A stretch of 6,859 nt of DNA, taken from DATDAW01 sp036524675 (GTDB lineage Bacteria > Verrucomicrobiota > Verrucomicrobiia > Chthoniobacterales > DASVRZ01). The notes under the pieces are model-generated. The model saw nothing but the letters and a program-made list of their open reading frames with translations, did not search any database and had not been told where the DNA came from. The stretch is taken from assembly GCA_036524675.1 (NCBI GenBank), contig DATDBU010000182.1:1-6859 (forward strand), read 5' to 3'. Within the stretch, counting starts at the first letter, position 1; every line of letters begins with the position of its first letter. This document shows positions 1 through 6,716 of this stretch, one piece after another. The translations under genes were made by a program, and so were the position numbers.

Positions 1-1212
1 TGGCCTATCCGAGCGCGGCCTCTTTGATGCGCATTTGAGAATGGATCAAATCTCCACGATGGGCGACCCTCTGGCTGCTTTGGAAGCCGTCATGGATTGG
101 AGCATTTTCGCACCTGTCTTCGACAGCATGGAACACGTCGAAGCAAAAGGCCCGGGAGGAAGACCTGCATACGCTCCACTTTTCATGTTCAAGGTGTTAG
201 TCATCCAATCGCTTTATGGTTTGAGCGATGAACAGACGCAGTATCAAATACTTGATCGGCGCAGTTTTCATCGTTTTCTGGGGTTGATAGACGCGGACAG
301 AGTGCCCGATCAAAACACGATCCGCCTCTTTCGCGAGAAGCTCACAGCGGAGGGACTTTTCGAAAAGCTCTTTGGCGCGTTTCATCAACGGCTTTTGGAG
401 AAAGGATTCATCACGCGCAAGGGGCAGATCATTGACGCCTCGTTTGTGGAAGTTCCCCGCCAGCGCAACACGCGCGCGGAGAACGAGAGCATCAAAAACG
501 GGGAAATGCCCGAGGGGTGGGAGGAGGATCCCAAGAGGCTCAGCCACAAGGACTTGGACGCGAGGTGGACGAAGAAGAACAATGTTTCCTATTATGGCTA
601 CAAGGATCATGTGGCGATGGATCTGGAAAGTAAATTGATCGTTCGCTCGGAAGTCACCGACGCATCGGTGCATGACAGTCAAATGCTGGACGCGTTGACG
701 CGGCCGGGAGACCCCGTGACATGGGTGGACAGCGGATATGCAGGCGCGCCATGCGAGGCGATATTCGCCAGCAAGAACATAGAGGCCAAGATCTGCGAGA
801 AGGGAGCCAGGAGCCATCCGCTCACCGAAGGACAGAAACAGGCCAACCGGGCGAAGTCGCGGAAGCGTTCGCGGGTGGAGCACATCTTCGCATTCATGAC
901 CGGGAGCATGTGCGCGATGTATCGCAGGTGCGTGGGGCTGGCGCGTAATCGGGGCAGCATCCTGCTTGGGAACCTGGTGTATAACATGGCGCGAGTGGAG
1001 CAGATTGTGCGGCTTGGATTGCTTGGGCGGCGGAAGCCTGTTCTTGCGTGAGTAAAGTAATAACAATCACTAAGATTGCATAGCATTATGCCGCGCCCAC
1101 AAGGAAAGCGCTTTTGTGCAGCCGCCACGCAGCGACGTTCAAGGTAGCAATTTCAAATGAGAGGGCTCACTTTCAACCGCTTTCGGTCAAAAATAGCGTT
1201 TTTGGAAGTGCC
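1..1212 (+). mobile_element. IS5-family insertion sequence, left end outside the window
   Basis: The element is defined by an intact IS5-type transposase. The right end is proposed at 1212: the sequence there, read inward on the minus strand, begins GGCACTTCCAAAAACGC, a plausible terminal inverted repeat. It is followed at 1213-1216 by CTAA, which fits the YTAR four-base target typical of the IS5 subgroup. The left end and the other target copy would lie upstream of position 1, so neither the repeat pair nor the duplication can be confirmed here. Positions 1052-1212 hold no gene and would be the element's 3' noncoding tail. The transposase assignment is firm; the exact boundary is inference. 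Confidence 0.5.
41..1051 (+). CDS. IS5-family DDE transposase
   Basis: This transposase would cut and rejoin the ends of the surrounding insertion sequence. The N-terminal part (about residues 1-110) looks like the DUF772 domain of IS5-subgroup transposases, with the motif PAYAPLFMFKVLVIQSLYGL. The C-terminal part is a DDE_Tnp_1-type RNase H fold. The visible catalytic triad is D132 (in IIDASFVEVP), D230 (in WVDSGYAG) and E280 (in SRVEHIFAF), with R276 four residues before the glutamate, as in the IS4/IS5 signature. At 336 residues it is normal length and uninterrupted, so it is probably functional. I chose ATG at 41; a TTG at 35 is in frame but adds only two residues. No good Shine-Dalgarno sequence is visible, which is usual for transposases. 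The family is near certain; the exact IS is unknown. Confidence 0.93.
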   Translation: MDQISTMGDPLAALEAVMDWSIFAPVFDSMEHVEAKGPGGRPAYAPLFMFKVLVIQSLYGLSDEQTQYQILDRRSFHRFLGLIDADRVPDQNTIRLFREKLTAEGLFEKLFGAFHQRLLEKGFITRKGQIIDASFVEVPRQRNTRAENESIKNGEMPEGWEEDPKRLSHKDLDARWTKKNNVSYYGYKDHVAMDLESKLIVRSEVTDASVHDSQMLDALTRPGDPVTWVDSGYAGAPCEAIFASKNIEAKICEKGARSHPLTEGQKQANRAKSRKRSRVEHIFAFMTGSMCAMYRRCVGLARNRGSILLGNLVYNMARVEQIVRLGLLGRRKPVLA

Positions 1213-1266
1213 CTAAACGTGTTAACCCCAAAACACCCGAATTGATCACGCCTGTTTGATGGTCTC

Positions 1267-2257
1267 ATGAAAAAAGCTTTCTCCCTTGTCATTGGAACCG
1301 CGGCGATGTTCGCGGCGTCTGGAACTTCTGTTTTCGGCTTCGGCGCCTATGGAACAACCGGGCTCGCCGGCGGTTTTCGTTGGGACGCTGCCCCGCGAAC
1401 CATGAGTGGTTGGGAAAGGTCCTTGAATGGCGGATTGCGATACTCATTGCAGGGCGGCTCATGGCAGGCGTATCGTGATTCGTTCACCTGGAGCACCTTG
1501 CCGACGGTAAACAACTTTCAGACTGCGGTGCAGTCGGCGATCGCGTTGTGGAACGTCACTGATCCTGCCTCCGGCTTGGGCACGACGATCTCGTTTGTCG
1601 AGGATCTCAGCACACCCGTAAGCCTGACGATCGCGAGTGGAATCCGGCAAGGTGCGGAAATAGATCTCTTCGCGCACAACTTCGGCGACACGAGCCTGCG
1701 CGCCGACACATTTTTCAATGCTTTGAGCGGAACCGTCACCCTGACCAGCGGGACGGTTGGCTATGCCGCGGGTCCGATTTCCGGCGCAGATGTCCGCATG
1801 AATTCAAACGGGGGCGCCGCGTGGAACCTGCAGGCCTTCCTAGGCGTAATGCATCATGAAATCGGTCACGCTCGGCCTCGCGGACGTAGATTTGCAATCC
1901 GGCCCCGGCGGCACGTTTATCGATGACAACTACGATGGCAGCACTAGCAACACGGCGCTTGCGACTTTGACGAACTCCTTTGCCGGCCTCGTGAATCCAG
2001 CCAACCCCAGCGCATCCATCGGGCTTAGCACGTATACAGTTGCCAACGGCGACCCGGGCGTCGATACCGCGGGCGTCGACATCATGATGGAAAGCGCAAT
2101 ATCTGGCACTCTTATTGGAAACCCAGGATTGCGAAACGACGATTTCGCAGGGAGGCAGTTTCTTTATCCGGTTCCGGAGCCAACGGCAGCCTGTTTGGCA
2201 GGCTTCGGCATCACGACTCTACTCGGCGTGCGTCGTCGGCGCTCTCCTAAAGTGTAG
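1267..2257 (+). pseudogene. Secreted matrixin-like zinc metalloprotease with PEP-CTERM signal, frameshifted
   Basis: The first half (1267-1926) starts with a signal peptide (MKKAFSLVIGTAAMFAASG, likely cleavage near residue 24). It continues as a matrixin-type pro/catalytic region to HHEIGH (His197, Glu198, His201). The zinc motif then breaks off into an arginine-rich run and a stop. The missing part, LGLADVD, follows at once in the +2 frame from 1871 and continues to 2257. Restoring two bases after position 1870, for example turning CACGCTC into CACGCGCTC, gives HEIGHALGLADVD, a metzincin HExxHxxGxxD motif, and one protein of about 330 residues. A probable Met-turn (DIMM, near residue 274) follows, then a PEP-CTERM tail: VPEP near 303, a hydrophobic stretch and a basic RRRR end. 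Such proteins are exported, and exosortase handles the tail. As read, no active enzyme would form. This is either a real two-base loss in a short GC repeat or an assembly error. The start lies 54 bp past the probable IS end and has no clear ribosome site. Confidence 0.82.
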
Positions 2258-2800
2258 ACTTGTGAATCAAGTAGGACCACAGACGGAGGGAACCTACACC
2301 CGAAGAATGGCGCTGGAAACCGCTAAAACCGCCATCAAGTTGATTCCCATGTTAGTTTATCATGGGATCCTTTCGATTCGTCACTTCCTGTCTACAGCTT
2401 CCATGCAATCTCCTCACCAGCGCTGAAAACGTTGCTGTGCCAGTCGACCACCTATTTCCCATTTTTAAGTTTCTTGGTATCTGTGATATTGGCAAGTTCG
2501 GTCCTTGGGTTGGCAGTGGTTGGGATCCTTTTCGCAACCTTCCTTAAGTCAACAAGTAACCAATCCCTAGGCTCAGCACTAAATAGGTTAAGCGTCTCTT
2601 TTCGGGGGGCAGGCCATCGGATCTCTTGGCGCAGCTCAGCATCCGAACTCCGCAAAAAGCGCTCTCAATCAGCGTTACGCTAGTCCATGACATCCAGTTT
2701 TTGGCCGAACAAGAAACGTCGCTTCACCTTCCTGGCCGGTTGCTACGTTTGCTTGGCTGTGATAGCGATCCCGCTCACCTTTGGGGTTGAGTATCGCGAC
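2258..2800. other. Gene-poor region with weak membrane-protein-like open frames
   Basis: I see no recognisable gene here. In one plus frame, open from 2327 to a TAG at 2681-2683, the translation contains a hydrophobic segment, LVSVILASSVLGLAVVGILF. In the same frame just after that stop, ATG 2687 to 2923 encodes KKRRFTFLAGCYVCLAVIAIPL, another possible membrane segment. Neither has a Shine-Dalgarno sequence, a recognisable family or strong third-position GC, unlike the flanking genes. They may be remnants of one decayed membrane-protein gene or chance open frames. A perfect 7-bp inverted repeat (TCCCATG at 2345-2351, CATGGGA at 2361-2367, 9-base loop) sits inside. A near-identical 13/14-base direct repeat (TGGGATCCTTTCG type) occurs at 2363 and 2521. 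No terminator with a T-run is evident after the protease pseudogene. Confidence 0.4.
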
Positions 2801-3055
2801 TCATTGTCGGGCGGATGTCGCAGATCCATAGATTGCTATCGATTCTGGGGAGAGACCCTCTCCTTGAAAAAGTGCAGTCACGCCGGTCGCCACCACATCC
2901 TCTCTCCTCGAAGGAAGGATTGAGAAATACTCGGAAGAAGCCACAGGCGCAGCCGCAACTGTGAGGCCGGCGGAACACTGCACGGTGCGCTTCCGGCGGG
3001 CACGGGCCAACAGCTGACCGGCTTCGGTCCGGTTGCCGGACGTTGTCTCTTTCAT
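2801..3055 (-). CDS. Doubtful hypothetical ORF downstream of the HPF-like gene
   Basis: This minus-strand frame directly follows the HPF-like gene. It can start at ATG 3055, or at a GTG whose bases overlap the upstream TGA stop (GTGA, 3073-3076). The first 30 or so residues are basic (QLLARARRKRTVQ) with GC-rich third positions, as in real genes here. The later part loses that bias and looks like translated noncoding DNA, so it may be the start of a gene truncated long ago. The GGAGGA upstream is too close to the GTG and too far from the ATG to be a convincing ribosome site. No family is recognised. It could equally be noncoding. Confidence 0.2.
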   Translation of the reverse strand: MKETTSGNRTEAGQLLARARRKRTVQCSAGLTVAAAPVASSEYFSILPSRREDVVATGVTALFQGEGLSPESIAIYGSATSARQ

Positions 3056-3072
3056 GGCGAGAGGCGCGAATG

Positions 3073-3477
3073 TCACTCCTCCGGGATTCCCGGTTGATGC
3101 GTCTTCACCTCCCTCCGCAGACAGTGCGCGTAGTCCTGCAACTGCCGTTGCATCGCCTTGAATGCGTCGCGGATCGCCACATACACATCCTGATGCGGAC
3201 CGCCAATTTCCAGATGCTTTTGCCGTTGTCCTTCCTCTTCATGCGTCACGGTTGGCTCGTGCGCGACTACCAGGTCCTTGCCTGGCACACCAAGCTCGAT
3301 CCGGATGTGAAACGAATCACCCCGCCGCCGATGATGGTGTGGCGCCTCGACCACAACACGACAGCTGGTGATGCGGTCGAAATACTTGTCGAGCTTATCC
3401 GCCTCCTCCTGGAGCCGCGCGACCACGGCTTCGGAACGGTCCATGTTTCGGAATGTTGTCTGCACTGGTGGCATCAT
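3073..3477 (-). CDS. HPF/RaiA-type (S30AE) ribosome-associated protein
   Basis: Members of this family bind the small ribosomal subunit and stabilise or idle ribosomes during stress or stationary phase, acting in the cytoplasm. The 134-residue protein matches the short S30AE layout. It opens with VQTTFRNMDRSEAV (5-18), followed by a charged helix (19-35) and the strand SCRVVVEAP (38-46). A basic loop, HHHRRRGD (47-54), leads to the strand FHIRIELGVPG (56-66). The second helix is DVYVAIRDAFKAMQRQL (97-113). An insert of acidic and polar residues (about 77-96) separates the halves. There is no C-terminal long-form dimerisation domain. The start at 3477 is supported by AAGGA at 3487-3491, nine bases upstream; a second Met follows at once. 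The gene is probably monocistronic, with its promoter in the 341-bp gap upstream. The fold assignment is strong; the exact subfamily is uncertain. Confidence 0.85.
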   Translation of the reverse strand: MMPPVQTTFRNMDRSEAVVARLQEEADKLDKYFDRITSCRVVVEAPHHHRRRGDSFHIRIELGVPGKDLVVAHEPTVTHEEEGQRQKHLEIGGPHQDVYVAIRDAFKAMQRQLQDYAHCLRREVKTHQPGIPEE

Positions 3478-3818
3478 GATATGGGGTCCTTCGGTTTGGG
3501 GGAAATGTCACGCGCCGGCAACGGGCTTGCGTGAAGTGATTGCGTTACGCTTACGTACTTTTGGCAATCGCGGCAGGGGTATTTGCAAAAGGGGTATCGG
3601 TTTTGCAGGGTTGATAGTTGGGGTGTGTTCTGTCCAGGAAAAGCAGACTTCCGACAGCCGCCTCGCGCTTCCCTCGTTTTGCCAAAGGCCAACCATTATT
3701 TGGCATGCCATGGTGGATACCCCACAACGACAGGTTGTTGAGTCATCGGCCAGGAGCTTGGCTTCGCAGAATTTCACCCCGTTTGATATCTGGACAGGGG
3801 AGGCAGGAACAGCCGAGC
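3478..3818. other. Intergenic region between two minus-strand genes
   Basis: This 341-bp stretch should carry the promoter of the HPF-like gene and the end of the Mth938-like transcript. I see no confident promoter boxes or T-run terminator. A perfect 10-bp palindrome, TGGCATGCCA, lies at 3701-3710. It overlaps a GCCAAA/TTTGGC inverted pair (3681-3686 and 3699-3704), which could be a protein-binding site or a weak hairpin. A minus-strand open frame (3825 to 3508, 105 codons) starts inside the ATGCTAG that ends the upstream gene. Its translation resembles no family I know and has no ribosome site of its own, so I do not call it a gene. Confidence 0.4.
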
Positions 3819-4172
3819 CTAGCATGTCGTGTGGAGAATGGCGTTTACATCCTTGGGATTGATGTCCTCAAGGAGCTTGCACGCTTCATCGGTTGGGACC
3901 GCGATGAGCTTGATGTGTCGACGTTCCGCTTCGTGGAACACCTCGGGCAATACAGGCAATCGGCCGTACGATCCGGTGCCAACGATAAGCTTGCGGCCTC
4001 CCCACGGGATCTCCTCTTTCAACGACAACGGCGTGTGTCCGGTTTGTTCCCGATACTGCTTGGACGGCCCCTTCTTGCGCTTCCTGACTTTGCCTCCCTC
4101 AATGACCACATCGTGGGCGTATCGCTCTTTTTCGACCTCGATCTCACCGAACGCGATCAACTTCGCTTTCAT
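3819..4172 (-). CDS. Mth938/NDUFAF3-like domain protein (DUF498)
   Basis: This is a small single-domain cytoplasmic protein of the Mth938 fold, related to Xcc1710 and to the mitochondrial complex I assembly factor NDUFAF3. The bacterial role is not established. Family signs are FGEIEVEKERYAHDVVIEGG (8-27), the glycine motif LIVGTGSYGRLPV (62-74), IKLIAVPTDEACKLLE (87-102) and the C-terminal VNAILHTTC (109-117). At 117 residues it has the usual length and no signal peptide. The start at 4172 is well supported: GGAGG at 4182-4186 lies nine bases upstream on the minus strand. It is divergent from the NfeD operon and about 340 bp upstream of the HPF-like gene on the same strand, so co-transcription is possible but not shown. 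Confidence 0.85.
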   Translation of the reverse strand: MKAKLIAFGEIEVEKERYAHDVVIEGGKVRKRKKGPSKQYREQTGHTPLSLKEEIPWGGRKLIVGTGSYGRLPVLPEVFHEAERRHIKLIAVPTDEACKLLEDINPKDVNAILHTTC

Positions 4173-4295
4173 GATTTCGAACCTCCAACCAAAATCTTCG
4201 GTCTCCGGCTGACGGCGTCAAGCAGAAGGTGACCCCGAAAGCCCAGAGGCGGGAGAGGTCGTCGTGAAACACCCCAGATTCCGACGCCGTGGATA

Positions 4296-4369
4296 AACCG
4301 CAAGATGCAAAGACGCCAAGGCTAACCAAAACGCTTACTCTTCCTTTGCGTCTTTGCGTCTTTGCGGTT
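4296..4369. repeat. Large imperfect inverted repeat with 8-bp repeat units
   Basis: The left arm (4296-4321) and right arm (4343-4369) are reverse complements over about 26 bases with one single-base gap and two mismatches. A 21-base loop separates them. The right arm is itself built of three 8-base units (CTTTGCGT, CTTTGCGT, CTTTGCGG), and the left arm holds the degenerate complement. In RNA or single-stranded DNA this forms a long stem. It sits in the divergent region between the Mth938-like gene and the NfeD operon, about 94 bp before the NfeD start. There is no T-run after either arm, so it is not an ordinary terminator. I believe similar GCAAAGAC-type repeats are dispersed in other bacterial genomes, which would make this a mobile-palindrome relic. 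Confidence 0.75.
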
Positions 4370-4462
4370 CTCATTTGGGGAGCGTTACAACCAAACGCAC
4401 GTCTCCAGCCTGGAAGTAGCTGGAAACATTTGCTGTGCGCGTAACCGGGCTTAAATTTGACT

Positions 4463-5764
4463 ATGAAGTCGCTGCTGCCCCTCTGTCTGGCAGGGCTGTT
4501 GATGTGGACGCTGACGTTGCCCGGCTGGGCGGCAAACCGGGTCAGCCGGATCACAATTGATGGAGCAATCGGGCCCGCGACCGCTGACTTTGTGGCGAGG
4601 GCGACCAATGTGTCCGCAGAGGCAGGTGACGTGTGCCTCATCGTTCAACTCGACACGCCTGGCGGCCTCCTCGAGTCCACGAAAAAGATCGTGCAATCCT
4701 TTTACGCATCGAAAGTTCCTGTCGTCGTGTTCGTAGCGCCCACGGGAGCGAACGCGGGCAGCGCAGGGTGCTTCATTACCCTGGCGGCAGACGTGGCAGC
4801 AATGGCGTCGAACACAAGCATCGGCGCGGCACATCCAGTCGCCATCGGCGGTGGCGGTGGAACGCAACAACTCGATGAGACGATGAAGCAAAAGCTGGAA
4901 AACTTCGCCATCAGTTACATCGAAGCCATTGCCCAGAAACGCGGGCGCAATGTTGAGTGGGCAAAATCCGCAGTCAAAGAGAGTGCGTCCATCACGGCAG
5001 AAAAGGCGCTCGAATTAAAAGTCATCGAGATTGTCGCCACAGATCAGGCCGATCTGCTCCGGCAACTCAATGGCCGCGTGGTCCGGGGTAAGCCGCTTGC
5101 GACAGCGGATGCCAATCTCGTCGAGATTCCGATGCTGGCGCGCGAGTGGGTTTTCCAAATGCTCGGACGCCCCGAAGTGATGTTCCTCCTGATGTTGATA
5201 GCTATCTACGGGATCATCGGCGAGCTGAGCAATCCAGGGGTCGTTTTGCCGGGCATCGTTGGGGTCATTGCATTGATCCTGGCTCTCTACATGGCGGCGG
5301 TGCTTCCAGTGAATATCGCCGGCGTTGCGCTCATCGTGCTGGCGGTGGTGCTGTTTGTCGCAGAAGCATTCGTGCCTGCGTTCGGTGCGTTAACCGCCGG
5401 CGGAGTCATAGCATTTTTCCTCGGGGCACTGATGCTTTTCGAGGACAACTCGCCGGCTTTCCGCTTGTCGCTGGCCATGATTCTTCCAGCCACCTTGCTT
5501 ACGGCCGCATTTTTCATTTTCATTGTGGGAGCAGGCTTGCGTGCACAACGACTGCCCATCAGAGCCGGTCGCGAAACCCTCAAAGGCCGGACTGCCGAGG
5601 CGCTGACCGATATCAACGAAGAATCGGGGCGCGTGTTTGTGGAAGGAGAAGACTGGCAGGCAGTCAGCAACCAGCCCATCGGGAAAGGTCAACCGGTAGA
5701 AGTGGTTTCCGTGCGCGGACTTACCCTCACCGTCCGGCCCATCACAGCGGAGGCATCCTCATGA
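4463..5764 (+). CDS. NfeD1b-type membrane-bound ClpP-class serine protease
   Basis: The protein (433 residues) has the full long-NfeD layout. A signal peptide covers 1-24 (MKSLLPLCLAGLLMWTLTLP). A ClpP/SppA-class protease domain covers about 28-215, and a hydrophobic block of several membrane segments covers about 230-360. A C-terminal NfeD OB-fold domain covers about 371-430 (GRVFVEGEDWQAVS, GLTLTVRP). The nucleophile is Ser100 in GANAGSAG. The oxyanion glycines are in DTPGG. The likely general base is Lys144 in MKQKLEN, matching the Ser97/Lys138 dyad of archaeal PH1510; a short glycine run between them explains the slightly larger spacing. The protease domain should face the periplasm. The downstream slipin gene overlaps by four bases, so the two are made together. 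I chose ATG 4463 over an in-frame TTG at 4457; the ribosome site is weak. Confidence 0.94.
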   Translation: MKSLLPLCLAGLLMWTLTLPGWAANRVSRITIDGAIGPATADFVARATNVSAEAGDVCLIVQLDTPGGLLESTKKIVQSFYASKVPVVVFVAPTGANAGSAGCFITLAADVAAMASNTSIGAAHPVAIGGGGGTQQLDETMKQKLENFAISYIEAIAQKRGRNVEWAKSAVKESASITAEKALELKVIEIVATDQADLLRQLNGRVVRGKPLATADANLVEIPMLAREWVFQMLGRPEVMFLLMLIAIYGIIGELSNPGVVLPGIVGVIALILALYMAAVLPVNIAGVALIVLAVVLFVAEAFVPAFGALTAGGVIAFFLGALMLFEDNSPAFRLSLAMILPATLLTAAFFIFIVGAGLRAQRLPIRAGRETLKGRTAEALTDINEESGRVFVEGEDWQAVSNQPIGKGQPVEVVSVRGLTLTVRPITAEASS

Positions 5765-6558
5765 ACAAATCTGAAAATGTACTCATGTTGGCGACATGGT
5801 TGATCACGATCGCGCTGCTGCTGGTCATCGTTCTGCCAGCCGCGGTTCGCATCCTGCGCGAATACGAACGCGGTGTGATATTTCGGCTGGGCAAACTGTT
5901 GCGAGCTAAAGGACCAGGCCTCGTGCTGTTGATTCCGATGGTGGACCGAATGGTGCGTGTCGATCTGCGCGTCGTAACGATTGATGTCCCAAGGCAGGAA
6001 ATGATGACGCGCGACAACGTGCCGGTAACGGTGGATGCCGTGCTGTATTTCAGGGTCGTCGATCCTGAGGCGGCGATCGTGAAAGTCGAAAATTTCCTCA
6101 AAGCCACGTCGCTGATTGCGCAAACGACATTGCGCAGCGTCGTCGGCCAGGCAGAGCTCGATGATCTGTTGGCGCGCCGGGAAAAAATCAACCAGACCCT
6201 TCAGGAAATCATCGATCGCCAGACGGATCCGTGGGGAATCAAGGTGACGGCCGTAGAGGTCAAGGATGTCGTCCTGCCCGAGGCTATGAAACGCGCCATG
6301 GCCAAACAGGCGGAAACCGAGCGCGACCGCCGTTCGAAGATCATCAATGCCGAAGGCGAATTTCAGGCGGCGGAAAAACTCGTCCAGGCGGGCGGCATGA
6401 TCGCCGCCCAGCCAATCGCGCTGCAGTTGCGTTTCCTGCAGACCATTCGGGAAATCTCGAGCGAACACACCACGAACACGATCGTCCCCCTCCCGATTGA
6501 TCTTCTCACGCCCTATCTGCGTAAATCAGAAGAGCCCCCTCGCCCACCGTCGAGCTAA
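5761..6558 (+). CDS. Slipin/stomatin-like SPFH membrane protein
   Basis: This is a 265-residue stomatin-family protein that should oligomerise on the inner membrane and organise or partner with the NfeD protease. It has one N-terminal membrane segment (about 9-30), then the SPFH/band 7 domain from REYERGVIFRLGKL (33-46) through KGPGLVLLIPMVDRM (50-64), VTIDVPRQEMMTRDNVPV (72-89) and WGIKVTAVEVKDVVLP (158-173). A charged, probably coiled-coil helix follows (about 174-208), ending near INAEGEFQAAEKL. The hydrophobic tail TNTIVPLPIDLL (238-249) corresponds to the region that the archaeal PH1510 protease cleaves in PH1511. The start is set by GGAGG at 5749-5753, seven bases upstream, and by the ATGA overlap with the nfeD-like stop. 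The open frame runs much further upstream, but that part is a shadow of the protease gene. Confidence 0.95.
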   Translation: MNKSENVLMLATWLITIALLLVIVLPAAVRILREYERGVIFRLGKLLRAKGPGLVLLIPMVDRMVRVDLRVVTIDVPRQEMMTRDNVPVTVDAVLYFRVVDPEAAIVKVENFLKATSLIAQTTLRSVVGQAELDDLLARREKINQTLQEIIDRQTDPWGIKVTAVEVKDVVLPEAMKRAMAKQAETERDRRSKIINAEGEFQAAEKLVQAGGMIAAQPIALQLRFLQTIREISSEHTTNTIVPLPIDLLTPYLRKSEEPPRPPSS

Positions 6559-6615
6559 ATGCTCAATCCACGACCTACTTTTACTATTGGTAAATTGTCG
6601 TCGCGGCGTTTTTTA

Positions 6616-6673
6616 CAAGGAGGGGCGCTTTCCAAGCGCCCGTTTTCAGGCGGTTGGAAACCGCCTCTCCTTG
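6616..6673. repeat. Compact palindromic element folding as a three-way junction
   Basis: Three perfect stems nest without gaps. An outer 7-bp stem pairs CAAGGAG (6616-6622) with CTCCTTG (6667-6673). Inside it are two 8-bp hairpins: GGGCGCTT/AAGCGCCC (6623-6641, loop TCC) and AGGCGGTT/AACCGCCT (6648-6666, loop GGA). A single 6-base linker, GTTTTC (6642-6647), joins them. The fit to the base makes chance unlikely. It lies between the convergent slipin and LysR genes. There is no T-run on the exit side of either strand, so a plain intrinsic terminator is unlikely. A REP-like dispersed repeat or a structured RNA element fits better. Nothing else is recognisable in 6559-6716. Confidence 0.8.
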
Positions 6674-6716
6674 GTTCTCCGCTCGAAACCGCCATGTCCG
6701 TGTCGCAGGAGGTCTT

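Noticed and set aside
197..1066. Long minus-strand open frame (289 codons) opposite the transposase
   Set aside because: It is antisense to a well-supported DDE transposase, and its product shows no domain; it is a shadow frame.
2849..2863. GGAGAG-ACC-CTCTCC hairpin as a terminator
   Set aside because: It has only six base pairs and no T-run on either strand.
3016..3039. GC-rich ACCGG/CCGGT hairpins after the HPF-like gene as an intrinsic terminator
   Set aside because: Several short alternative pairings exist, but there is no T-run on the minus-strand exit side.
5146..5760. N-terminal extension of the slipin frame upstream of 5761
   Set aside because: The translation is arginine-rich and overlaps the NfeD membrane region in another frame. 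The ribosome site and SPFH start support 5761.
5689..6468. 259-codon minus-strand frame opposite the slipin gene
   Set aside because: It is antisense to a clear SPFH gene with no recognisable domain.
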